64,000 bases of DNA from Alistipes sp. Marseille-P5061 (GTDB lineage Bacteria; Bacteroidota; Bacteroidia; Bacteroidales; Rikenellaceae). Every line of letters starts with the position of its first letter. Position 1 is the first letter of the stretch. A model generated the notes under the pieces. It searched no databases. It was not told where the DNA came from and was given only the letters and a program-made list of their open reading frames with translations. The DNA is taken from assembly GCF_900290115.1 (NCBI RefSeq), contig NZ_LT985748.1:87115-151114 (forward strand), in the 5' to 3' direction. The position numbers and the translations under genes were made by a program. Below are positions 43,385 to 52,300 of the stretch, piece after piece.

Positions 43385-43834
43385 ATGTCACTCGAAAAAG
43401 AGATTTCCACCGGAATCATGGAGGCCATGAAGGCCAAGAATCCCGTGCGCCTGAGCGCACTGCGCAACGTCAAGAAGTACATCATCGAGGCCAAGACGGC
43501 GGGTCCCGAAATCGCCGAGCTACCCGATGCCGACGTGATTAAAATCATCTCCAAGCTGGCCAAGCAGGGGAGCGATTCGGCGGCCATCTATGCCGAGCAG
43601 CACCGTCAGGACCTGGCCGACGAGGAGCTGGCGCAGGTTGCCGTGCTGCAGGAGTTCCTGCCCAAGCAGCTGACGGCCGAGGAGCTGACCGAGGCCGTGC
43701 GGGCGATTATCGCCGAGGTGGGCGCCACCTCGATGAAGGAGATGGGCAAGGTGATGGGCGTCGCCTCGAAGCGGCTGGCCGGCCAGGCCGACGGCAAGGA
43801 GATTTCGGCCAAGGTCAAGGAGCTGCTCTCGTAG
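43385..43834 (+). CDS. GatB/YqeY domain protein
   Basis: The 149-aa protein matches the YqeY family along its full length: MSLEKEISTGIMEAMKAKNPVRLSALRNVKKYI, then IISKLAKQGSDSAAIYAEQ, LQEFLPKQLTAEELTEAV, MKEMGKVMGVASKRLAGQADG. The same helical domain forms the tail of GatB in tRNA-dependent amidotransferases, where it contacts tRNA. Free-standing YqeY has no fixed role. It lies 46 nt after the golvesin-domain gene and may be transcribed with it. Confidence 0.93.
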   Translation: MSLEKEISTGIMEAMKAKNPVRLSALRNVKKYIIEAKTAGPEIAELPDADVIKIISKLAKQGSDSAAIYAEQHRQDLADEELAQVAVLQEFLPKQLTAEELTEAVRAIIAEVGATSMKEMGKVMGVASKRLAGQADGKEISAKVKELLS

Positions 43835-44075
43835 GGCGGCCAGTGCTGCCCGGCGGCGGTCGGAGCTGCCCGGAATAGCCCGGCGGCGGTCCGGGTCTCG
43901 TCGTGAGATGGCCGGTATTGCCGTTTGGCGGCCGGCGCACCAGTTGACGGTTCTCCCGCCGGAGAGGCTCCGATGCCCTCCGCCCGGCCATTTCGCCTGT
44001 TGATGACGCTCCGCAGCACCCCGCCCAGCCAGCTCAACCGCCGGGTTCAATAAATAGGTTAAAGCACAAGGAATC

Positions 44076-44999
44076 ATGAACGTACTGGAATCCCTGCACC
44101 GCAACGTCAAGACCATCGCCATGCCTTCGGCCATGGTGGTCGGGGCGCTGCTGTGCCGTCCCGTTTCGGCGCTCGAGGCCGCATCGCACCAGATGATTAC
44201 CCCGACGCTCATCTTCCTGATGCTCTTCGTCACCTTCTGCCGCGTGACCCCCAAGCAGATGCATCTGAGCATGCTCCACCTCTGGCTGCTGCTCTTCCAG
44301 GTGGTCGCGAGCGTGGCGGTCTACCTGCTGCTCGAGCCGCTGAACGGCATCGTGGCCCAGGGGGCGATGATTTGCGTGCTGGCGCCCATCGCCATGGCCG
44401 CCGTGGTCATCGGCGGCATGCTGGGGGCCAACGTCGCAACGATGACCACCTACAGCCTGCTCTGCAACATGGTCATCGCACTGGTGGCGCCCGTCGTCAT
44501 CGCCCTGACCGGGAGCGGCCACTGCTCCTTCGTCGAGATTCTTTCGCGCGTGGCACCGCTGCTCATCATGCCCTTCGCCGCGGCGCAGTGCTGCCGCTTC
44601 CTCTTCCACCGCGCCTCGCGGTGGATTGCCGACCACAGCCAGATTTCCTTCTACATGTGGCTGTTGTCGCTTGTCGTCATCATCGGACGCACGACGGCCT
44701 TCATCATCGACCTGCGCGACGTCTCGCCGGGCATCGAGCTCTGGCTGGCCTTCGCGGCGCTGGTCATCTGTCTGGTGCAGTTCAAAATCGGCCGCATGCT
44801 GGGTCGCCGCTACGGCGATGCGGTGGCGGGCGGCCAGTCGCTCGGCCAGAAGAATACGGTGCTGGCCGTCTGGATGGCGCAGTCGTTCCTCAATCCGATT
44901 TCGTCGATTGCCCCGACGGCCTACATCGTTTGGCAGAACTTCGTGAACTCCTATCAGATTTACCGCCGGGACCGCGAGCGTCGCAGACAGCAGGCGTGA
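44076..44999 (+). CDS. bile acid:sodium symporter family (BASS) transporter
   Basis: The 307-aa protein has about nine hydrophobic segments with the BASS duplicated fold: TPTLIFLMLFVTFCRVTPKQM, APIAMAAVVIGGMLGANVATMTTYSLLCN and a second half ending AVWMAQSFLNPISSIAPTAYIVWQNFVNSYQI. The crossover motifs are GGMLGAN and NPISSIAP. It should move an organic anion with Na+; bile acids are not implied by the family name. It stands alone, preceded by a 240-bp GC-rich gap with two copies of a GCCCGGCGGCGGTC-type sequence, and followed by a strong terminator. Confidence 0.8.
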   Translation: MNVLESLHRNVKTIAMPSAMVVGALLCRPVSALEAASHQMITPTLIFLMLFVTFCRVTPKQMHLSMLHLWLLLFQVVASVAVYLLLEPLNGIVAQGAMICVLAPIAMAAVVIGGMLGANVATMTTYSLLCNMVIALVAPVVIALTGSGHCSFVEILSRVAPLLIMPFAAAQCCRFLFHRASRWIADHSQISFYMWLLSLVVIIGRTTAFIIDLRDVSPGIELWLAFAALVICLVQFKIGRMLGRRYGDAVAGGQSLGQKNTVLAVWMAQSFLNPISSIAPTAYIVWQNFVNSYQIYRRDRERRRQQA

Positions 45000-45019
45000 C
45001 GCTTCCGGCGCGGGATACG

Positions 45020-45068
45020 GAAAGCGGGCGTCAGGATGCCGTAAGACACCTTGACGCCCGCTTTGTGT
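45020..45068 (+). terminator. terminator after the BASS transporter
   Basis: AAAGCGGGCGTCAGG and CCTTGACGCCCGCTTT form a long stem. It probably serves the converging LytTR gene as well. Confidence 0.85.
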
Positions 45069-45139
45069 CGGGTGGGGGGCTTGGGGGATGGTGGGGGCTC
45101 TTCTCGGAGCCGTTCGCCGGGCCCGGCTTCTCCGGCGGG

Positions 45140-45868
45140 TCAGAAAAGAAGCGAGTGGGCGGCCAGGAACGTGTAGAACGTCTGGCGGTAGCTCTCCGAG
45201 ACGGGCAGGTACTCCTTGCCGATGACAACCCGGTTGCGCTCGATGGCCTGCATCTTCGACGGCTGGATGATGTACGACCGGTGAATCCGCACGAAGCGGT
45301 CCGGAGGCAGCTGCTCCTCGAGCGCCTTGAGGTTCATGAGCGAGAGAATGGGACCGGGCTGGTTGTCGACGTGGATTTTGACGTAGTCCTTCAGCCCCTC
45401 GATGTAGGTGATGCGCTCCAGTTCGATTTGCTGCAGCCGGTACTCGGTCCGCACGAAGATGCTCTGCGGCTCCTTCCCGGCCGGAGGAAGCGCCTCGGCG
45501 CGCCGCTTCATCTCGAACCAGCCGAGCGCCTTGTCGGCCGCCTCCAGAAAGTCGGCGTAGCTGATGGGCTTGAGCAGGTAGTCGAGGGCCCGCACGCGGA
45601 ACCCCTCGACGGCATACTGGGTGAAGGCCGTGGTGAAAATCACGCGGGTCTCCTCGGGCAGCATGCGCGAGAGCTCCATGCCGTTGAGCCCCGGCATCTG
45701 GATGTCGCAGAAGAGCAGGTCGACGGGTGCCTCGCGCAGCGCCTCGCAGGCCGCAACGCCGCTCCCGAACGAGGCCTTCAGTTCGAGAAACGGCGTCTTG
45801 CGCACGTAGGATTCCATCAACTCGACGGCCAGCGGCTCGTCGTCGATTATGGCACAGGACAGTTTCAT
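45140..45868 (-). CDS. LytTR-type response regulator
   Basis: The 242-aa protein from ATG 45868 (MKLSCAIIDDEPLAVELMES) has a receiver domain with the acidic pair DD, the phosphoacceptor Asp in LLFCDIQMPGLNG, and Lys in LDYLLKPIS. The C-terminal LytTR DNA-binding domain starts at about 140 (SIFVRTEYRLQQIELERITYIEGLKDYVKIHV) and contains FVRIHRSYIIQPSKMQAIE. It overlaps the sensor kinase gene by 4 nt, so the two form a LytS/LytR-type pair. It is the last gene of a run beginning with TolC. Regulation of that exporter is likely. Confidence 0.95.
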   Translation of the reverse strand: MKLSCAIIDDEPLAVELMESYVRKTPFLELKASFGSGVAACEALREAPVDLLFCDIQMPGLNGMELSRMLPEETRVIFTTAFTQYAVEGFRVRALDYLLKPISYADFLEAADKALGWFEMKRRAEALPPAGKEPQSIFVRTEYRLQQIELERITYIEGLKDYVKIHVDNQPGPILSLMNLKALEEQLPPDRFVRIHRSYIIQPSKMQAIERNRVVIGKEYLPVSESYRQTFYTFLAAHSLLF

Positions 45869-46917
45869 GGTTCGTCGAATTTGATGCAGAGCAGCGCCCG
45901 GTAGTCGGTCTCGCCTGCGGGGCCGTATTCGAGGATGTAGCGGCCGGGGTATATCATGTCGAGCCGCCTGGTCAGATTGCTCAGCCCGATGCCCGAGCCG
46001 CTGCGGTCGGAGTCGCTCTTGGGGAAGCGGCTGTTCTTGATGCTGCAAATCAGCTGCCCCTCCAGTTCGTGGATGTCGATGGTGATGTAGGAGGGCTTTT
46101 CGTTGCTCACGCCGTGCTTGAAGGCGTTCTCGACCAGCGAGATGAAGAGCAGCGGCGCAATCGGGGTCGACGAGGGAGCGTCGGGCAGCGAGACAAAGAG
46201 CCGCACGTGGCGCGGCAGGCGAATGCGCATCAGCTCGATGTAGTCGCGCAGGAAGTCAATCTCGGCCGCGAGCGGGACGGTGGCGCGGCTGCTGTCGTAG
46301 AGCACGTAGCGCAGCATGCGGCTCAGGTCGTGGACGGCCTGCTGGGCACGGGTCGTGTCGAGCTGGATGAGCGAGTAGATGTTGTTGAGCGTGTTGAAGA
46401 GGAAGTGGGGGTTCAACTGGCTCTTGAGGTTCTGCAGCTCGGCCTCGGTGTGGCTGTGCTCCAGCTCCTTGCGGGCCGCCTCGGCGCGGTACCAGCCGCC
46501 CGTCATCCGGATGGCGACCCCCACGCCGACAACCAGCGCGTAGAGCGTGGCGTTGCCCAGGAAGAAGCGCACGCCGTCCTGCCACGGACGGTCGGCGGGC
46601 GGGTGGTGCCCCGGGTCGGGCGGCAGCACGTAGCGGAAGAGCAGGTGGACGCTCACCATGACCAGCAGGATGAGCAGCAGGTTCGAGAGGGCGAAGCGGC
46701 CGCCGCGCCGGGTGGTGAGGTAGCGGTCGATGAGCACGAAGTAGTTCGTGTAGAAGACCAGCATGAACGAGAGCGGCACCAGCAGGAAGCGAACGTATTG
46801 CGGACCGGTCATGAGCGGGCGGTCCGGACCGGTGAAGAAGAGCGGCATCCCGAAGATGACGGCCCAGGCGGTCAGGTGGATGAGCCATGCGGCGTATTTC
46901 GACTGTACGGCGTTCAT
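45865..46917 (-). CDS. LytS/YehU-type sensor histidine kinase
   Basis: The 350-aa protein from ATG 46917 has four transmembrane helices in the first 135 residues, a short coiled coil (EAARKELEHSHTEAELQNLKSQ) and the His_kinase domain with LNPHFLFNTLNNIYSLI carrying the phospho-His. An ATPase part follows, with LFISLVENAFKHGV (N-box) and GSGIGLSNLTRRLDMIY (G-box). No extracytoplasmic sensor domain is present, so it should sense at or in the membrane. The -7 box at 46924-46931 ends 6 nt before the ATG, so the transcript may be leaderless. It follows the MacB-type permease gene by 28 nt. Confidence 0.94.
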   Translation of the reverse strand: MNAVQSKYAAWLIHLTAWAVIFGMPLFFTGPDRPLMTGPQYVRFLLVPLSFMLVFYTNYFVLIDRYLTTRRGGRFALSNLLLILLVMVSVHLLFRYVLPPDPGHHPPADRPWQDGVRFFLGNATLYALVVGVGVAIRMTGGWYRAEAARKELEHSHTEAELQNLKSQLNPHFLFNTLNNIYSLIQLDTTRAQQAVHDLSRMLRYVLYDSSRATVPLAAEIDFLRDYIELMRIRLPRHVRLFVSLPDAPSSTPIAPLLFISLVENAFKHGVSNEKPSYITIDIHELEGQLICSIKNSRFPKSDSDRSGSGIGLSNLTRRLDMIYPGRYILEYGPAGETDYRALLCIKFDEP

Positions 46918-46923
46918 GGTATG

Positions 46924-46931
46924 CAAAGATA
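46924..46931 (-). promoter_or_regulatory. -7 box right next to the sensor kinase ATG
   Basis: Minus-strand TATCTTTG ends 6 nt before ATG 46917. No clear -33 box is seen. It would give the two-component pair an internal, possibly leaderless, promoter inside the exporter operon. Confidence 0.5.
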
Positions 46932-46945
46932 ACCTTTTTCGGGAA

Positions 46946-48166
46946 TTATTCATAGCGGATGGCCTCGATGGGGTCGAGCATGGCCGCCTTCTGTGCGGGG
47001 TACCAGCCGAAGAAGACCCCCGTGAGCGTGCAGACGGCGAACGAGAGGAAGACGCTCCACGGCTGGATGTAAATCGGGAACGAGGCCACAACCTTCACCA
47101 CCACGGCGGCGCCGATGCCCAGCAGCACGCCGATGAGGCCGCCCGTGACGCTGATGAGGATGGATTCGATGAGGAACTGTGCCAGAATGTCGCGCCCCTT
47201 GGCGCCAATCGACATGCGGAGTCCGATTTCGCGCGTGCGCTCGGTGACCGACATGTACATGATGTTCATGATGCCGATGCCGCCCACGAGCAGCGAGATG
47301 CCGGCCACGGCGGCCAGCAGCATGGTCATCATGTCGGTCGTCGAGGTGAGCATCGACGAGAGCTCCTGCTGCGAGCGGATGGTGAAGTCCTCCTCGTCGC
47401 CCTCCTTCAGCTTGTGGTTGGTGCGCAGGATGGCGGAGATTTCGTCGATGGCCTCCTCGGTGTAGGCCTCGCTCAGCGCCGAGCAGACAATCTCCTGAAG
47501 GTGGGTGATGGCCAGGATGCGCTTCTGGACGGTGGTGTAGGGGGCGAGAATCAGGTCGTCCTGGTCCATGCCCATGCTGTTGTAGCCCTTGCTTTCGAGT
47601 ACGCCGACGATGCGCAGCGGAATGGTCCCGAAGCGAATCATACGCCCTACGGGGTTCGTGCCGTCGGGGAAGAGCTCGTCGACCACCGTCTGGCCCACCA
47701 GGCAGACCTTCGCCGCGGTGCGGATGTCCTGCTCGGAGAAGGTGTCGCCGTCGGCGATGCGGTAGCGGCGGATTTCCAGATAGTCGGTGTTGACGCCGTA
47801 GATGGTCGTCGGGGTGTTGTTCGCCCCGACGATGGCCTGTCCCGCGCTGTTGACCGAGGGCGAGACGTAGGTGACGAAGCGCGTGTTGTTGCGGATATCC
47901 TCCAGGTCCTTCAGCTTGAGCGACTCCATGTCGTCGGCGTCGAGCCGCACGCCGCCGCGCATGTCGCCGCCCGGGTGAATCATAATCATGTTGGAGCCCA
48001 TCTCGCTGATTTCGGCCTGGATGCTCCGCTTCGACCCCTGGCCGATGGCCAGCATCGTGATGACCGACGCCACGCCGATGATGATGCCCAGCATGGTGAG
48101 GAATCCGCGCAGCTTGTTGTTGCACAGCGCCTTGAAGGCGATTTTGAAAAGGTTCGCAAAGTTCAT
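46946..48166 (-). CDS. MacB-type ABC transporter permease
   Basis: The 406-aa protein has the MacB plan: N-terminal TM1 (GFLTMLGIIIGVASVITMLAIGQGSKRSI), a periplasmic domain of about 230 residues, and three C-terminal helices (LLAAVAGISLLVGGIGIMNIMYMSV, GLIGVLLGIGAAVVV, VFLSFAVCTLTGVFFGWYPA), ending PIEAIRYE. It works as a mechanotransmitting dimer with the ATPase encoded 3 nt upstream, the periplasmic adaptor and TolC. Substrates of such pumps are peptides, siderophores, lipoproteins or drugs. The gene order points to a complete type VII ABC exporter. Confidence 0.94.
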   Translation of the reverse strand: MNFANLFKIAFKALCNNKLRGFLTMLGIIIGVASVITMLAIGQGSKRSIQAEISEMGSNMIMIHPGGDMRGGVRLDADDMESLKLKDLEDIRNNTRFVTYVSPSVNSAGQAIVGANNTPTTIYGVNTDYLEIRRYRIADGDTFSEQDIRTAAKVCLVGQTVVDELFPDGTNPVGRMIRFGTIPLRIVGVLESKGYNSMGMDQDDLILAPYTTVQKRILAITHLQEIVCSALSEAYTEEAIDEISAILRTNHKLKEGDEEDFTIRSQQELSSMLTSTTDMMTMLLAAVAGISLLVGGIGIMNIMYMSVTERTREIGLRMSIGAKGRDILAQFLIESILISVTGGLIGVLLGIGAAVVVKVVASFPIYIQPWSVFLSFAVCTLTGVFFGWYPAQKAAMLDPIEAIRYE

Positions 48167-48169
48167 GGC

Positions 48170-48940
48170 TCAATCGTCGTTTTTGGGCAGCCGCGCCAGC
48201 GCCTCGGCTGCGCTCAGAATCCGGTCGTTGCGCACGTCGCCCGTGATGCGGCCGTCGCGCAGCGTGATGTTGCGGCTGCTGTAGCGCGCGATGTCGGGGT
48301 TGTGCGTTACGAAGATGATGGTGCGGCCGGCGGCATGGAGCTGCTGGAAGAGCACCAGCACCTCGAAGCTGGTGCGCGTGTCGAGGTTGCCCGTCGCCTC
48401 GTCGGCGAGGATGACCGCCGGGTTGTTGACCAGCGCCCGGGCGATGGCCACGCGCTGCATCTGGCCGCCCGACATCTGATTGCTGCGGTGGAGCAGCCGG
48501 TCGCCGAGCCCCACTGCCCGCAGCGCCTCGACCGAACGGCGGTAGCGCTCGGCGGCCGAACACGTGGGGTTGTACATGAGCGGCAGCTCGACGTTCTCGA
48601 TGGCCGTCGTCTTGGGCAGCAGGTTGTAGTTCTGGAAGACGAAGCCGATTTTGCGGTTGCGGAGCGTCGCCCGCTGGTTCTTGTCCATCGTGCGCACGGC
48701 CACGCCGTCGAGGTAGTATTCGCCCGACGTCGGGGTGTCGAGGCATCCGAGCGTATTGAGCAGCGTCGACTTGCCGGAGCCCGAGGTGCCCATGATGGTG
48801 ACGAATTCGCCTTCGAGGATGGTGAACGAGACGTCGCGCAGGGCGTGCACCACCTCGTCGCCGACGTGGAAGTCGCGGCGTATGTGCTCCAGACGGATGA
48901 CCTCCTTGTTGCTGGTTTCCATATTCTTCGTTTTATTCAT
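48170..48940 (-). CDS. MacB-type ABC transporter ATP-binding protein
   Basis: From ATG 48940 ([13 protein letters not shown]) the protein is 256 aa; ATG 48922 (METSNKE) is an equally good start. Walker A is GTSGSGKST, the signature MSGGQMQR, Walker [13 protein letters not shown], and the H-loop [12 protein letters not shown]. This sequence class is that of LolD/MacB ATPases, here separate from the permease. It overlaps nothing but lies 65 nt after the adaptor gene and 3 nt before the permease gene. Confidence 0.95.
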   Translation of the reverse strand: MNKTKNMETSNKEVIRLEHIRRDFHVGDEVVHALRDVSFTILEGEFVTIMGTSGSGKSTLLNTLGCLDTPTSGEYYLDGVAVRTMDKNQRATLRNRKIGFVFQNYNLLPKTTAIENVELPLMYNPTCSAAERYRRSVEALRAVGLGDRLLHRSNQMSGGQMQRVAIARALVNNPAVILADEATGNLDTRTSFEVLVLFQQLHAAGRTIIFVTHNPDIARYSSRNITLRDGRITGDVRNDRILSAAEALARLPKNDD

Positions 48941-49005
48941 GTCAGGCGGCCGGGAGGTGCGGCGGGCCTCCTTTCCGGGGCCCTCCGCCACGTCCCGTGC
49001 GGCCG

Positions 49006-50217
49006 CTACCGGGCCTGTTGCTTTTTCCCCTTGTCGCCGCCCGGAGGCGAGGGTATGAAGGGACTACGCTCGACCGAGGCTGCCGCCGGCTCTTCGGATG
49101 CGGCGCTCAGCCCGATGGCGACCACCTCGCCGTCGGCAAGTCCCTCGGTAATTTCGGTCAGCTCGCCACTTGATGCGCCGGCGCTCACAGTACGCGGCAC
49201 CAGCGTATCCCCGTTTTTTACCCACAACTCGCGCTTGCCCGTCTGGGCGGGGGCGCTCTGCCCGTCGACGGTGATACCGATGCGCGACAGCAGCTCGGCG
49301 TCGGGCACGAAGCGCAGCGCCTTGGTCGGAACGGCCAGCGCATGCTCCTTCTCGAGCGTATAGATGGTGACGTTGGCCGTCAGACCCGGTTTGAGTTTCA
49401 AGTCGGGGTTGTAGGCCGAGATGACCACCTCGTAGGTGACCACGCTCGACTCGGTCGTCGCCTCAAGCCGCACCTGCTGCACCGTCCCCTCGAAGGTGTC
49501 GTCGGGGTAGGCGTCGACGGTGAACTCGACCCGCTGGCCATCCTTCACCTGGCCGATGTCGGCCTCGTCGACGTCGGCGATGACGCGCATCTGCGTCAGG
49601 TCGTTGGCGATGGTGAAGAGGGTAGGCGTCTCGAAGCCGGCGGCCACGGTCTGCCCCTCCTCGACGGCCCGGCTGATGACCACGCCGTCGATGGGCGAGG
49701 TGATGGTGGCGTAGTCGAGGTTCTGCTTCACCTGCACGATGGCGGCCTTGGCCTGTTCGTAGGCGTTGCGCGCCTTCTCGTAGAGGTAGAGGGCCTCGTC
49801 GTACTCGGCGTCGCTGACCAGCTGCTTTTCGTGGAGCGTGCGCGTGCGGGTGTAGTTCTTCATCTGGTACTCGTACTCGGTCTTGCAGCTCGCCAGCTCG
49901 GCCTGCGACTGCTCCAACTGGGCCTGCAGTGTCACCTTGTCCATCTCGGCGATGAGCTGTCCGGCCTTCACCACGTCGTTGTAGTCGACATAGAGCCGGT
50001 CGATGATGCCCGAAACCTGGGTACCCACCTCGACCTCGGTGACCGGCTCGACCGTACCGGTGGCCATCACCGAGTTGCGAATCGTGATGCGGCTGGTTGC
50101 GGCCGTCTGCAGCGTGATGTCGTCCGTGCGGGGCGAGCGCAGCCAGAGCCACGCTCCGCAGACGACCGCCACGGCGGCCAGCGCCGCAAGAAGCGTCTTT
50201 TTCCGTTTCATGTTCAT
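49006..50217 (-). CDS. MacA/HlyD-type periplasmic adaptor
   Basis: The 403-aa protein has an N-terminal membrane anchor (LLAALAAVAVVCGAWLWL), then a biotinyl-lipoyl-like hybrid domain (VGTQVSGIIDRLYVDYNDVVKAGQLIAEMD), a helical hairpin of about 70 residues (LEQSQAELASCKTEYEYQ...), the second half of the lipoyl domain (ATITSPIDGVVISRAVEEGQTVAAG), a beta-barrel and a membrane-proximal domain. The tail is Pro/Gly/Lys-rich. It bridges the MacB permease and TolC in the periplasm. It is second in the operon, 19 nt after tolC. Confidence 0.94.
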   Translation of the reverse strand: MNMKRKKTLLAALAAVAVVCGAWLWLRSPRTDDITLQTAATSRITIRNSVMATGTVEPVTEVEVGTQVSGIIDRLYVDYNDVVKAGQLIAEMDKVTLQAQLEQSQAELASCKTEYEYQMKNYTRTRTLHEKQLVSDAEYDEALYLYEKARNAYEQAKAAIVQVKQNLDYATITSPIDGVVISRAVEEGQTVAAGFETPTLFTIANDLTQMRVIADVDEADIGQVKDGQRVEFTVDAYPDDTFEGTVQQVRLEATTESSVVTYEVVISAYNPDLKLKPGLTANVTIYTLEKEHALAVPTKALRFVPDAELLSRIGITVDGQSAPAQTGKRELWVKNGDTLVPRTVSAGASSGELTEITEGLADGEVVAIGLSAASEEPAAASVERSPFIPSPPGGDKGKKQQAR

Positions 50218-50236
50218 GGTCTTATCGTTCGTTTTG

Positions 50237-51556
50237 TCAATATTCGGCGTTGGTACCCCGTCCCTGGTAGATGTTGAGCAGCTCGATGTTGAGCAGCGAC
50301 ATGTACTTGGCCTGCAGCACCTCCTGGCGGGCGGCCGTCAGCTCGTTCTGGGCCGTCAGCAGCTCGACGGTGTTCTTCATCCCGACGGCGAACTGCTCGC
50401 TCGTCAGCTCGTAGCTGCGCCGGGCGTACTGCTGCTTCTCGACGGCCGCGACGTATTGCGACTGGGCCGACAGGGCGTCGAGGTAGGCCCCCTCGACCTC
50501 CTCGAGCAGCGTCTTCTTCAGGTCGAGCCACGTGAGCCGCATGTTGGCGGCCGTCAGCCGCGCCTTGTTGGTGGCCGTGCGGTTCCGGCGGTTGGAGAAG
50601 ATGGGGATGCTGAGCGTTAGGCCGACGTTTTCGTTGAAGCGGTTCCAGATTTGGGTGCCGCTCTCGAAGCTGCCGCCCGACATGTGGCCCGTTCCGATGT
50701 CGGCCGTCAGCGCCAGCGTCGGCAGGAAGCCCGCCCGGACCTCGCGCACCTCGAGCTCGGCCGCCTCGACGGCCAGTTCGCCGCGGGCGATTTCGGGCAT
50801 GCTCTCCAGTGCCGTGGCGTAGATGTCGGTCTTGGCGGGCAGTTGGGCAAGGATCGCCTCCTGGCCGACCTCCGGCTCGGCGAGGGTCATCTCGTCGGTG
50901 ATGCCCAGTTCGAGCAGCTGCTTGAGCCGGAGTTTGTAGCTGTCGAGCGTCGAGCGGGCCACGACGACCTGGTATTCGTCGCTTGCATACTGGCTCTCGA
51001 GCTGTGCGAAGTCGACGCGGCTGATGGAGCCGGCCTGCCACATCGCCTCGGCACGGTCGCGCTGCGCCTTCGAGGCGTCGGCCGTGCTGCGGTTGACCGT
51101 CACCGCCTCGGCGGCATAGAGGCACTGCATGTAGGCCTGCACGATGGCGATGCGGATGTCGTTGGCCGCCTCGTCGACCGAGAGTTCGTCGATGCGGTTC
51201 TGCAGCTGCTGCCGCTTGACGGCCGTGCGCAGCCGGCCGCCGTTGTAGAGCGTCATGCCGGCCTCGAGGCCGTAGGTGCCCGTATAGCTGGTGCGGTCGA
51301 CGGCGTTCGACGAGGGGTAGTTGGTCACGCTCTGCGAGGTGGAGGCGGTCAGCGAGGGGAAGAGTGCCGCCCGGGCCTCCTTCGTATCCTCGACGCCCGA
51401 GAGGTAGTCGTTGCGGCTCTGCTGCAGCTGGATGTTGTGCTCGAGCGCATAGTTCAGACAGTCGTTCAGCGTCCAGACCCGCAGGGAGTCGGACTCCGCA
51501 GCCGCCCGTCCGAGGGCGAGCGTTGCGAGGAGGGTGCATATCAGCGTGCGCTTCAT
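50237..51556 (-). CDS. TolC-family outer-membrane channel
   Basis: The 439-aa protein starts at ATG 51556 (MKRTLICTLLATLALGRAAAE, signal peptide); the frame extends 18 codons upstream across the promoter, so the earlier ATG is rejected. It shows the TolC internal duplication: WTLNDCLNYALEHNIQLQQSRNDYL and later QQYARRSYELTSEQFAVGMKNTVELLTAQNEL. The regions between are long helices (coiled coils) with barrel strands near GLEAGMTLYNGG and VGLTLSIPIFSN. It forms the exit duct of the exporter. First gene of the operon tolC-macA-macB(ATPase)-macB(permease)-lytS-lytR. Confidence 0.94.
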   Translation of the reverse strand: MKRTLICTLLATLALGRAAAESDSLRVWTLNDCLNYALEHNIQLQQSRNDYLSGVEDTKEARAALFPSLTASTSQSVTNYPSSNAVDRTSYTGTYGLEAGMTLYNGGRLRTAVKRQQLQNRIDELSVDEAANDIRIAIVQAYMQCLYAAEAVTVNRSTADASKAQRDRAEAMWQAGSISRVDFAQLESQYASDEYQVVVARSTLDSYKLRLKQLLELGITDEMTLAEPEVGQEAILAQLPAKTDIYATALESMPEIARGELAVEAAELEVREVRAGFLPTLALTADIGTGHMSGGSFESGTQIWNRFNENVGLTLSIPIFSNRRNRTATNKARLTAANMRLTWLDLKKTLLEEVEGAYLDALSAQSQYVAAVEKQQYARRSYELTSEQFAVGMKNTVELLTAQNELTAARQEVLQAKYMSLLNIELLNIYQGRGTNAEY

Positions 51557-51573
51557 GGTCGTTCGTTTTGCCG

Positions 51574-51605
51574 CAAAGCTACCCGAAGGTGCACACGCGT
51601 GCAAA
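51574..51605 (-). promoter_or_regulatory. promoter of the exporter operon
   Basis: Minus-strand TTTG at 51605-51602 and TAGCTTTG at 51581-51574, 20 nt apart; the leader is about 10-15 nt. The spacer contains TGCACGCGTGTGCA, a near-palindrome that could be an operator. Confidence 0.7.
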
Positions 51606-51761
51606 TACAATAGACCGGAAGGGCGAATCCCTCGACCAACGGGCTGTTTTGTCCGACGAAAATTCCGCGCCGGAGGGCCCTCCCTGCGCCTCCGGGCCCC
51701 GTTCCGCGTCAGCCGTTCATGCCCCTCGTCCGTTTTTCCTCTCCTTGAGCGACGGGTACAA

Positions 51762-51797
51762 AAAAGAGCGCCTCCCCGGGGTGGGGAAGGCGCTCCT
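51762..51797 (-). terminator. terminator after the DUF486 gene
   Basis: Minus strand GAGCGCCTTCCCC, loop, GGGGAGGCGCTC, then six T. The stretch from 51798 to 51930 holds no gene that I can see. Confidence 0.88.
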
Positions 51798-51932
51798 GTG
51801 TTTCGGGCCGCGACTTTTCGGGCGGCGTGTTGCCGTGGGCGGCTGCTTTCCGGACGCTGTCTTATGGCAGGCGGCGGATGATGCCGGTAGTTGCTGCGGT
51901 GGCGTTGGCTGCCGGCGGTTGCCGCGGGGGAG

Positions 51933-52298
51933 CTACTTGCGGAAGATGAAGTAGACGGCCATAATCAGGCAGATGAAGCCTGCCAGATGGTTCCAGCGCA
52001 GCGTGTCCGACTTCATGAAGACCAGCGCGAAGACGGTGAAGACCGAGAGCGACACCACCTCCTGGATGACCTTGAGCTGCCAGAGCGTGAAGGGGCCTCC
52101 GAACTGGGCGCTTCCGATGCGGTTGGCAGGGACCTGGAAGCAGTACTCAAAGAGGGCTATTCCCCAGCTGATGAGGACGATGGCCACCAGCCCGAAGCGC
52201 TCGAGCTTCGACTTGAAGGCGATGTGCCCGTACCAGGCCAGGGTCATGAATGCATTCGATACGACGAGCAACCCGACGGTTGCGACGGCTTTCCACAT
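51933..52298 (-). CDS. DUF486 (DMT-superfamily) membrane protein
   Basis: This 121-aa protein has four transmembrane helices: VATVGLLVVSNAFMTLAWYGH, LVAIVLISWGIALFEYCFQ, VISLSVFTVF-like (EVVSLSVFTVFALVFM), and HLAGFICLIMAVYFIF. The FEYCFQVPANRIG segment after TM2 is the hallmark of DUF486 proteins, small relatives of drug/metabolite transporters. No substrate is known. The gene starts 2 nt after the stop of the HAD phosphatase gene, so they form one operon ending at the terminator at 51762. Confidence 0.9.
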   Translation of the reverse strand: MWKAVATVGLLVVSNAFMTLAWYGHIAFKSKLERFGLVAIVLISWGIALFEYCFQVPANRIGSAQFGGPFTLWQLKVIQEVVSLSVFTVFALVFMKSDTLRWNHLAGFICLIMAVYFIFRK

Positions 52299-52300
52299 GG

